Below, piece after piece: positions 11,421 to 17,696 of a DNA stretch of 17,696 nucleotides. Numbering within the stretch: position 1 is the first letter of the stretch; every line of letters starts with the position of its first letter. A program made the position numbers and the translations under genes. The stretch comes from Planococcus sp. (in: firmicutes) (GTDB lineage Bacteria > Bacillota > Bacilli > Bacillales_A > Planococcaceae). The stretch spans positions 1 through 17,696 of the forward strand of contig JASKZU010000175.1 in assembly GCA_030147455.1 (NCBI GenBank). The letters are read 5' to 3'. The notes beneath the pieces were generated by a model. It saw only the letters and a list, made by a program, of their open reading frames with translations. It was not told where the DNA came from and searched no databases.

Positions 11421-13125
11421 TTTTGCCGATGCGGGCGGCAATCCACAGCATTTTTCCTTCCAAAAACCGATAACGGTACTTGAAACACAGGTGCTGTCAG
11501 AAGTTGAAAATGTTCTGGAAGCGGTCGACCGCTATACGTCGCAAGGCTTTTATGCGGCGGGCTTTGTTTCTTATGAAGCGGCGCCCGCGTTTCGCCCGGA
11601 GATGAAGGTGCGGCCAGGTGTGCGCATGCCGCTCGTTTGGTTCGGCATTTTTGAAAAAAAGCAAGCTTCTCTAGACGACGAGGCAAGCTACGATGTATCG
11701 GGGTGGTCGCTCGAAGGTTCTGAGTCTGCATATGCGAAAGGGGTACAGCGCATTCGTGAAGCGATCGAAGAAGGCGATACGTACCAAGTCAACTACACCG
11801 AACGCCTGACTGCCAATTTCCAGGGCAGTGCGCCAGCCTTTTACCGTCAATTGGCGCGCAATCAGCAGGCAGACTACGGCGCTTATGTAGATACGGGACA
11901 CCATCAGATTTTATCGGCATCGCCGGAATTGTTTTTTCGCATCGACGGGTCGCGGATCCGGACAAAACCAATGAAAGGAACGGCCCCGCGCGGCAAAATC
12001 AAGGAGGAAGACGATGCAAGCGTCAAAGCCCTCCTCGAATCAGAAAAAGAACGCGCCGAAAACCTGATGATTGTCGATCTGCTGCGAAACGATATAAGCC
12101 GACTTACGCTGCCCGGGACTGTCCAAGTGACAAAACTGTTCGAAGCAGAGCGTTATCCGACTGTTCATCAACTGACATCAACAATCGAGGGTGAACTGAA
12201 AAGCGGACTCGGTGTAGTGGACTGGTTTCGCGCTTTGTTTCCATGCGGTTCGATTACCGGTGCGCCAAAAATCAGCACAATGCGTTATATCGCTGAACTG
12301 GAGCAGACGCCTCGCGAAGTTTACTGTGGGGCGATCGGTTATATCACACCGGAAAAAAATGCGGTATTCAATGTGCCGATCCGCACAGTAGCGATCGATT
12401 CCGGATCTGGAGCTGCCCGCTACGGCGTCGGCGGCGGCATTACATGGGATTCGACGTCAGAAGGTGAATACCAGGAGCTGCTTTCAAAGGCGCGTGTGCT
12501 TACCGAACGGCGCCCTGAATTTTCACTGCTTGAGTCGCTCGGACTGCAGGATGGCGTATATCCTCTTTACGCGCGTCATCTTTCACGCTTGGAAGAATCA
12601 GCAGCCTATTTTGGCTTTCCGCTGAACCGCCAGAAGTTTCACCATGAACTCGAAGCAATTGCAGCGCGGCACGCAGCCGGTGATTTTAAAGTCCGTGTAA
12701 CGGCCGATGCCGCCGGCTGTCTGAAAGCCGAAGCGCAGCCCGCTGCTCCTATCGAACAACCGGTAAATTGCTGGCTCGCGCAAAGTGCAGTCGACAGCGA
12801 AGACGTCTTTTTATACCATAAAACGACAAACCGCCGCATGTACGAAGAGCACCAGGCACAAGCGGCTTCAGCGTTTTCTGTTTTACTGTGGAACGAGCGG
12901 GGAGAATTGACCGAATTTACAATCGGCAACTTGGTTGTTGAGCAAAATGGCTGCTTTTATACTCCGCCGGTTTCAAGCGGGCTGCTTGCCGGCACTTACC
13001 GCCAGGAACTGCTGGAATCAGGCAGGATTCACGAGAAGGTGCTGAAAAAAGATGAACTGGATTTGTTCGATGCTATCTGGTTTATCAATGGCGTCCGCGG
13101 CTGGCTGAAAGTCGAGTTAGGCTGA
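11398..13125 (+). CDS. pabB: Aminodeoxychorismate synthase component I fused to aminodeoxychorismate lyase (PabB-PabC)
   Basis: This 575-residue bifunctional folate enzyme has an N-terminal chorismate-binding domain (about 1-370) that makes aminodeoxychorismate. Its motifs are EEGDTYQVNYTERL, PMKGTAPRG with Lys193, ERAENLMIVDLLRND and CGSITGAPK. Lys193 in the PxKGT motif distinguishes PabB from anthranilate synthase, which has Ala there. From about 375 the class IV PLP aminotransferase fold begins, with the PLP Lys475 in YHKTTNR, Glu506 in GELTEFTIGN and GLLAGTYR; this half releases pyruvate to give p-aminobenzoate. I chose the ATG at 11398, eight bases after AAAGGAGG. The extra 23 codons upstream are pabA in another frame. 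With PabA, the pair covers all steps from chorismate to PABA. Confidence 0.94.
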   Translation: MDPFLQFDFADAGGNPQHFSFQKPITVLETQVLSEVENVLEAVDRYTSQGFYAAGFVSYEAAPAFRPEMKVRPGVRMPLVWFGIFEKKQASLDDEASYDVSGWSLEGSESAYAKGVQRIREAIEEGDTYQVNYTERLTANFQGSAPAFYRQLARNQQADYGAYVDTGHHQILSASPELFFRIDGSRIRTKPMKGTAPRGKIKEEDDASVKALLESEKERAENLMIVDLLRNDISRLTLPGTVQVTKLFEAERYPTVHQLTSTIEGELKSGLGVVDWFRALFPCGSITGAPKISTMRYIAELEQTPREVYCGAIGYITPEKNAVFNVPIRTVAIDSGSGAARYGVGGGITWDSTSEGEYQELLSKARVLTERRPEFSLLESLGLQDGVYPLYARHLSRLEESAAYFGFPLNRQKFHHELEAIAARHAAGDFKVRVTADAAGCLKAEAQPAAPIEQPVNCWLAQSAVDSEDVFLYHKTTNRRMYEEHQAQAASAFSVLLWNERGELTEFTIGNLVVEQNGCFYTPPVSSGLLAGTYRQELLESGRIHEKVLKKDELDLFDAIWFINGVRGWLKVELG

Positions 13126-13131
13126 ACCAGC

Positions 13132-13156
13132 GCCGAACCAGTGCAACTTGTTCGGC
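13132..13156 (+). terminator. Hairpin after pabB, weak terminator
   Basis: GCCGAAC (13132-13138) pairs with GTTCGGC (13150-13156), seven bases after the stop. Only a broken T-containing tail follows (CTCTTGCATGTTTT), so termination may be inefficient. Confidence 0.4.
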
Positions 13157-13193
13157 CTCTTGCATGTTTTCCGCAGGCAGCGATAAAGCATGC

Positions 13194-13221
13194 TTGACTT
13201 ATCGAAAGTACATGCTAAGAT
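13194..13221 (+). promoter_or_regulatory. Promoter of the T-box/transporter transcript
   Basis: TTGACT (13194-13199), a 16-bp spacer and TAAGAT (13216-13221) with an extended TGC just before it. The start would be near 13228, immediately ahead of the T-box stem I. Confidence 0.75.
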
Positions 13222-13239
13222 TTAAAGCAATTGCAAAAA

Positions 13240-13457
13240 TAGCAGGCAAGTTGAATGATGAATCAGTAGGCTGATTGTGAGCAGAAAACAGAGACTGGGC
13301 GGAAGGTGCAAGCCCAGGCAGCGATCAGGCGAATTACGCCATCAGCAGTTTCAACCGTTAATTGAGTGGTTGTTCCGGATAGAAACGGAGCATCAACTAG
13401 GGTGGTAACGCGGAGAAAACCTTCGTCCCTTTTTTAGGGATGGTAGGTTTTTTTTTT
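13240..13457 (+). promoter_or_regulatory. T-box leader, specifier probably UAC (tyrosine)
   Basis: The hallmark T-box AGGGTGGTAACGCGG lies at 13399-13413, pairing in the antiterminator and with an uncharged tRNA acceptor end. Upstream is stem I: an apical hairpin ACTGGGC/GCCCAG with GGAAGGTGCAAG in the loop (13294-13317), a middle stem CTGATTG/CGATCAG, and an S-turn AGTA (13265-13268) opposite GAA (13331-13333). The specifier region reads GAATTACGCC. Codon-plus-purine options are UAC+G (Tyr, 13335-13337) and AUU+A (Ile, 13333-13335). I favour Tyr, since YheL-type transporters have been described under Tyr T-boxes. Low amino-acid charging should switch the downstream gene on. Confidence 0.93.
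13417..13457 (+). terminator. T-box-controlled intrinsic terminator
   Basis: AACCTTCGTCCCT pairs with AGGGATGGTAGGTT around a short T loop, followed by a long uninterrupted T run. It is formed when the tRNA is charged and ends transcription 27 bases before the transporter start. Confidence 0.9.
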
Positions 13458-13483
13458 GCGTTTAAATAGAGGAGGAATTAAGC

Positions 13484-14869
13484 GTGTTTCAGACAAAAGC
13501 AATTTTTTCACCCAGTTTTAAAGAGGCGGTTGCCGTAGTTGCAGCTGTGCTTATGATTATCAGCGCCAGTATCATCAAATTCGAATCGGTTCCCCATGTG
13601 CCGATCTTGTTATCAATTTTGCTATTGATCGGATATGGCCTGATTAAAAAGGTTTCCTACCGCGAGCTTGAACGCGGATTGGTGGAAGGGGCCGGAGCGG
13701 GAATGAATGCGGTGTTCCTGTTTTTCTTTATCGGCATCCTGATCAGCAGCTGGATGATGAGCGGTACCATTCCTACGTTGATTTACAGCGGCTTCAGCTT
13801 AGTGACGCCCGTTTTCTTCTTCGCCATTGTGTTTGTAGTGACATCGATCATCGGCATCTCAATGGGTAGTTCATTGACGACCGTGGCGACTGCAGGCGTC
13901 GCGTTTATTGGCATTGCCGGTGCACTTGACTTGTCGCTTGCCGTGACGGCAGGTGCGATTGTCTCAGGTGCGTTTTTCGGCGATAAGATGTCGCCTTTGT
14001 CGGACACGACCAACCTGTCCTCATCGATTGTGGGCGTGGATTTGTTTGAACACATCCGCAATATGGGCTGGACGACGATTCCGGCATTCGGGTTGACGTT
14101 GATTTTCTTCGCCATCATGTCGCCGTCCGTAACACTGGACAACGCTGCAGATATCGATTTCTTTAAGAACGGCTTGCTCGAGAGCGGATTGGTTCACTGG
14201 TATGCTATCCTTCCGCTGCTCGTTTTGATCGGGTTGACGATTTCCAAAAGGCCTGCCGTCATGACGCTTGCTGCAAGTTCGTTCGTTGCCGTTCTTATAT
14301 CTTTATTCCATCAGACGCGGGGCGTATCCGAGATCTTCGGGGTTTTATTTGCAGGCTATAAATCATCGACCGGCATCGAAGCGATCGACGATTTGCTCTC
14401 CAGAGGCGGCATGGAAAGCATGTTTTTCACAATTGCTTTAGTACTGCTTGCACTGAGCATGGGCGGGCTGTTGTTTAAACTGGGCATCGTACAGTCCTTG
14501 CTTCAGAAGATGGAGAGTTTATTGAAAAAGGTTTCTTCTGTTATTGCAGCTTCCGCGATGACGGCGATTGGCATCAACTTGCTGATTGGCGAACAATATT
14601 TATCGATTTTGCTGACGGGCCAGGCTTTCCAGGACACGTACGAAAAAGTAGGCTTGGCAGGCAAAAACTTAAGCCGTGTTATGGAAGATGCCGGAACGGT
14701 AGTCAATCCTTTAGTGCCGTGGAGCGTATGCGGGATTTTCATTGCTGAAGTATTGGGCGTTTCGACTTTGCAGTATTTGCCGTTTGCTGTTTTTTGCTTG
14801 TTATCGCCCGTGTTAACCGTGTTATTCGGAATGAGCGGAAAAACATTAACATACATCTCAAAAACGTAA
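13484..14869 (+). CDS. nhaC: NhaC-family transporter under T-box control (predicted amino-acid carrier)
   Basis: This 461-residue membrane protein has about eleven hydrophobic segments and NhaC-family motifs: GISMGSSLTTVATAGVAF around residues 125-142, GAFFGDKMSPLSDTTNLSS around 160-180, and a late conserved GTVVNPLVPWSVCG. The family includes Na+/H+ antiporters and Na+-lactate/malate exchangers. The start is GTG, eight bases after GAGGAGG (13469-13475). The gene is alone behind a T-box leader, and T-boxes control genes of amino-acid supply. The inference is therefore that this member imports an amino acid, most likely tyrosine, with Na+ coupling, rather than serving pH homeostasis. The family assignment is firm; the substrate is not. 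Confidence 0.92.
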   Translation: MFQTKAIFSPSFKEAVAVVAAVLMIISASIIKFESVPHVPILLSILLLIGYGLIKKVSYRELERGLVEGAGAGMNAVFLFFFIGILISSWMMSGTIPTLIYSGFSLVTPVFFFAIVFVVTSIIGISMGSSLTTVATAGVAFIGIAGALDLSLAVTAGAIVSGAFFGDKMSPLSDTTNLSSSIVGVDLFEHIRNMGWTTIPAFGLTLIFFAIMSPSVTLDNAADIDFFKNGLLESGLVHWYAILPLLVLIGLTISKRPAVMTLAASSFVAVLISLFHQTRGVSEIFGVLFAGYKSSTGIEAIDDLLSRGGMESMFFTIALVLLALSMGGLLFKLGIVQSLLQKMESLLKKVSSVIAASAMTAIGINLLIGEQYLSILLTGQAFQDTYEKVGLAGKNLSRVMEDAGTVVNPLVPWSVCGIFIAEVLGVSTLQYLPFAVFCLLSPVLTVLFGMSGKTLTYISKT

Positions 14870-14968
14870 CGGATAGATGTGTGCAGACCGCAAGTTCCGT
14901 ACCGAAAACCGGCGTGCTACACTAAAGGCAGACTAGAAATTGCAATTGCTGAAACGGAGGCATAGAAG

Positions 14969-16459
14969 ATGGACATGAAAACGTTTTTGACATTGGATGC
15001 AACGGCGATGGCGCAGTTGATCCGTGAAAAGCAAGTCAGCTCAAAAGAATTGCTGGAGCTGAGTTTTCGAAGAATGGATGAAGTAGAGCCGAAACTCCGC
15101 GCCTTTACCGCAACGCGCCGTGAACAGGCGCTGCGGGAAGCAGAAAGCAAGCGTGACGGAATTTTTTCAGGAGTGCCGATTGCGCTGAAGAACATTTCAC
15201 AGTCTCTTGCAGGAGAAACGCTCAGTTCAGGGTCTGTATTGCTGAAAGACTCTAAAGCGGCGAATGATTCCCATTTTGTTGCACGGCTGAAAGAGTCGGG
15301 GTTGATTCCGATCGGCCACACCAATACGCCGGAATTTGGCTTGAAGAACATTTCTGAACCGATATTGTACGGACCTTCCCATAATCCGTGGAACGTCGGC
15401 CATTCGCCTGGCGGCTCGAGCGGAGGGGCGGCGGCAGTTGTCGCTTCAGGCATCGTGCCGGTCGCAGGGGCAAGTGACGGAGGCGGCTCGATCCGCATAC
15501 CGGCTTCTTTTACCGGATTGTTCGGATTAAAGCCGACGCGGGGCAGAACTCCCGTCGGTCCGGGTGCAGGGCGGCAATGGCAAGGGGCTTCGATTGATTT
15601 TGCCTTGAGCCGGACAGTGCGCGACAGTGCAGCATTGCTTGACGTGCTGCAGATCATTCAGCCGGAAGCGGCGTTTCAAGCGCCGTTATTTCCTGGAAAA
15701 TACAGTGAACAGCTGAATCAGGAAGCGGCGCCTTTGACCATTGCGTTTTCGGTTGAATCGCCGGTCGGCACATTGGTTTCCAAAGAAGCCGAACAGGCGG
15801 TACGGAAAACAGCGCGTTGGCTGGAAAGCCAGGGACACCATGTCGAAGAAATCACCCCCGATATCGACGGCGTTCAATTGATGCGTGAATACTACTTGAT
15901 GAACAGCGGTGAAATGGCACTGCTTCGGGCCAATCTTGAAACGATGCTCGGACGTCCTTTAACAGCGGACGATATGGAAGTTGAATCATGGTTGCTTGCT
16001 ACGGCGGGCCAGCAAGTATCGGCTGCCGATTATTCGGCAAGCCTTGCCGCATGGGACGCTGCGGCCGCCAAAATGGCTGCTTTCCATAAACGCTTTGATT
16101 TTTACATCACGCCGGCAACGGCCCATCCCGCACCGGAAATCGGTGAATTAAGCCACTCGAAAGAATCGCGTGAACGTTTGCTCGAAGCACTTGAACAGAC
16201 AAAAGGCCAGTCAGATCAGCAGGAATTAATTTATGCCATGTTCCTGCCGAGCCTCAGCTATACGCCATTTACCCAGCTGGCCAATTTGACCGGACAGCCG
16301 GCTATGTCATTGCCGCTTCACATGACAGCTTCAAATCTGCCGATCGGCGTTCAGGTGATGGCGCAAAAAGGCGAAGAGCACCGTTTGCTTCAACTGGCTC
16401 ATCAATTAGAAAAAAGTGATTTATGGGTAGGCCAGACAGGGAATCCATATTTCAGTTAA
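14969..16459 (+). CDS. Amidase-signature family hydrolase
   Basis: This 496-residue cytosolic amidase uses the Ser-cisSer-Lys triad: Lys74 (IALKNIS), Ser150 in SPGGSSGG and nucleophile Ser174 in DGGGSIRIP, at the family's usual 24-residue separation. Substrates of the family range from Glu-tRNA(Gln) partners to peptide, aliphatic and aryl amides. There are no gatC or gatB neighbours and the C-terminal half is not GatA-like, so it is more likely a stand-alone amidase (the YhaA/6-aminohexanoate-cyclic-dimer-hydrolase style is a possibility). The ATG is eight bases after ACGGAGG. It lies 99 bases after the transporter without an evident terminator, so it could be read through from the T-box transcript. 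Its own promoter is unclear (TACACT near 14918). Confidence 0.9.
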   Translation: MDMKTFLTLDATAMAQLIREKQVSSKELLELSFRRMDEVEPKLRAFTATRREQALREAESKRDGIFSGVPIALKNISQSLAGETLSSGSVLLKDSKAANDSHFVARLKESGLIPIGHTNTPEFGLKNISEPILYGPSHNPWNVGHSPGGSSGGAAAVVASGIVPVAGASDGGGSIRIPASFTGLFGLKPTRGRTPVGPGAGRQWQGASIDFALSRTVRDSAALLDVLQIIQPEAAFQAPLFPGKYSEQLNQEAAPLTIAFSVESPVGTLVSKEAEQAVRKTARWLESQGHHVEEITPDIDGVQLMREYYLMNSGEMALLRANLETMLGRPLTADDMEVESWLLATAGQQVSAADYSASLAAWDAAAAKMAAFHKRFDFYITPATAHPAPEIGELSHSKESRERLLEALEQTKGQSDQQELIYAMFLPSLSYTPFTQLANLTGQPAMSLPLHMTASNLPIGVQVMAQKGEEHRLLQLAHQLEKSDLWVGQTGNPYFS

Positions 16460-16494
16460 CCGAAAGACGAGCCGCATTCCAGAAAACTGCATGC

Positions 16495-16533
16495 AAAAAG
16501 CCCGGGAAAGAATTTCTTTTCCCGGGCTTTTTT
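16495..16533. terminator. Bidirectional terminator between amidase and MFS genes
   Basis: AAAAAGCCCGGGAAA pairs with TTTTCCCGGGCTTTTT around a short loop, with A and T runs on either side, so it can stop transcription from both converging genes. It lies 35 bases after the amidase stop and nine bases beyond the MFS stop. Confidence 0.93.
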
Positions 16534-16541
16534 AGTTCTGC

Positions 16542-17696
16542 TTAAGAAGAGACAACTTGTTGGGCGCTTTCCACAGTCGTTTCCGTTGGATAGTTGCGCT
16601 CAACACGGCGAATGTCGAATCGAATCAAGATGGATAGCACAAGGGCGATGGATACGAGCCCGACGAAAATATAGAATACCGGCACATAACTGTTAGTAGC
16701 AGCGTAAACTTGTGAGACAATCAGCGGTCCAATGATGCCGCCAAGAGACCATGTCGTCAGCAAATAGCCGTGAATTGCGCCGAGCTGTTTCGTGCCGAAC
16801 ATATCCCCGATAAATGCTGGCAAGTTCGAGAATCCGCCGCCGTAGCAGCTGACGATCAATAAGATGAATACTTGGAAGATAATGACGTTCGTGATGCCTG
16901 GAAGCGTAGCGAATGCCACGATTTGAATGATAAAGAAAATCATGAATACGGTCGGGCGCCCGATATAATCGGAAAGCGCGGCCCAGCCGAGGCGTCCACC
17001 TCCATTAAAGATGCCCATGATTCCAACAAGCGTTGCGGCACCGGCCGCAGTCAGCCCGACCAATTCCTGGGCCATCGGAGAAGCAACTGAAATGATGACC
17101 ATGCCAGCGCTGACGTTGACAAGCATCATCGCCCAAAGCATCCAGAAACGACGTGTTTTGACAGCTTGTTTGGCCGTCAATTGCGAAAGGTCTTTTTTCA
17201 TGGTTTTCTTGCCGGAAGCGAGATCGGCTTCCATTCCTTTTGGCATCCAACCTTCAGGAGGCGGGGCGATATACGAAGCCCCAATGGAAATTAAGATGAA
17301 ATAGCTGATACCGAGAATATAGAATGTAGTGGTTACGCCGACTATGCCAATCAAATTTGCAGCAACCGGTGCGGTAATGAGCGCGCCGGCGCCAAAGCCC
17401 ATAACGGCCATGCCCGTCGCAAGGCCGCGGCGGTCAGGGAACCATTTGACAAGTGTCGAAATCGGCGCGATATATCCGACGCCAAGACCCATACCGCTCA
17501 TAAAGCCATATGTCAGAAGAAACAAAGCAAGAGAATCAATCTGCGTGGCAAAGCCTGCGCCTGCCTGTCCGAGGCCGAACAAAACAGCGGCGACCATCGC
17601 TGACTTCCGTGGTCCATTTTTTTCGACAAACCCGCCGAAAAACGCAGCGGAAATTCCGCCGAGCGCCATCATGATGGTGAAGGCATATGTGATTTC
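16542..17696 (-). CDS. OFA-family MFS transporter (oxalate/formate antiporter-like), 5'-truncated by window edge
   Basis: This is the C-terminal 384 residues of a major facilitator permease on the minus strand. The frame stays open to the window edge (reading EITYAFTIMMALGG), so the Met at 17672 is internal and only the start and first helix or so are missing. The loop motif GGFVEKNGPRKSA between helices 2 and 3, and WFPDRRGLATGMAVMGFG between helices 4 and 5, are typical of the OFA family (oxalate:formate and related monocarboxylate exchangers). The central loop carries Lys-rich KKTMKKDLSQLTAKQA. About ten more hydrophobic segments follow, and the short tail ends ESAQQVVSS. The substrate cannot be fixed; OFA members in Bacillota are often annotated without evidence. 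It is convergent with the amidase gene. Confidence 0.92.
   Translation of the reverse strand, partial: EITYAFTIMMALGGISAAFFGGFVEKNGPRKSAMVAAVLFGLGQAGAGFATQIDSLALFLLTYGFMSGMGLGVGYIAPISTLVKWFPDRRGLATGMAVMGFGAGALITAPVAANLIGIVGVTTTFYILGISYFILISIGASYIAPPPEGWMPKGMEADLASGKKTMKKDLSQLTAKQAVKTRRFWMLWAMMLVNVSAGMVIISVASPMAQELVGLTAAGAATLVGIMGIFNGGGRLGWAALSDYIGRPTVFMIFFIIQIVAFATLPGITNVIIFQVFILLIVSCYGGGFSNLPAFIGDMFGTKQLGAIHGYLLTTWSLGGIIGPLIVSQVYAATNSYVPVFYIFVGLVSIALVLSILIRFDIRRVERNYPTETTVESAQQVVSS

Noticed and set aside
13484..14869. Plain Na+/H+ antiporter role for the NhaC-family gene
   Set aside because: Possible by family, but the T-box leader argues for an amino-acid-linked function, so I did not use it as the main call.
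14938..14950. AATTGCAATT palindrome before the amidase gene
   Set aside because: Short, AT-rich and not repeated elsewhere in the intergenic region; no basis for calling an operator.
1..17696. Mobile elements, CRISPR arrays, phage genes, defence islands
   Set aside because: No transposase, integrase, repeat-spacer pattern or compositional break is seen; the genes are housekeeping and stress functions with uniform codon use.

Overview
The window looks like chromosome of a low-to-mid-GC Bacillota, most likely Planococcaceae (Planococcus/Planomicrobium type). The basis is Gram-positive Shine-Dalgarno sites (GGAGG types), many U-tailed terminators, a T-box leader, an ohr-ohrR pair, a candidate sigma-B promoter and the protein sequences. 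The genus is inferred, not proven. Base composition and codon use are even, and I see no mobile element, tRNA, rRNA or CRISPR array.

Layout. 1-2199: the end of a ba3-type terminal oxidase operon (CuA subunit II, cut at the left edge; heme-copper subunit I; a 28-residue one-helix peptide resembling subunit IIa), closed by a terminator. 2224-2900: a monocistronic isoprenylcysteine-methyltransferase-family membrane protein. 2929-4393: a peroxide-defence operon (ohr, ohrR, thiol peroxidase of the glutathione peroxidase family) behind a 15-bp-arm palindrome. 4404-4916: two small orphan genes facing each other, one very basic (+) and one a membrane-anchored His-rich peptide (-), each with its own terminator.

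5144-9725 is the most interesting part: a ribonucleotide reductase operon encoding an acyl-CoA thioesterase, NrdA, NrdB and a flavodoxin. It has stacked control: a sigma-A promoter, two NrdR-like boxes exactly 31 bp apart at and just after the start site, a cobalamin riboswitch, and a terminator with a competing antiterminator. The expected logic is that B12, together with dATP-loaded NrdR, shuts off this B12-independent enzyme, which predicts a B12-dependent class II reductase elsewhere in the genome. The NrdA lacks an N-terminal ATP-cone, and the partner flavoprotein is a flavodoxin rather than a typical NrdI.

9737-10680: a small acidic lipoprotein behind a near-perfect sigma-B promoter, then a 134-residue orphan whose ribosome site lies directly behind a strong terminator hairpin. 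10755-13156: folate genes, pabA overlapping a pabB-pabC fusion. 13194-14869: a T-box leader (specifier most likely UAC, Tyr) in front of an NhaC-family transporter, which is therefore probably an amino-acid (tyrosine) carrier. 14969-16459: an amidase-signature hydrolase. 16495-16533: a bidirectional terminator. 16542-17696: an OFA-family MFS transporter on the minus strand, cut at its 5' end by the window edge.
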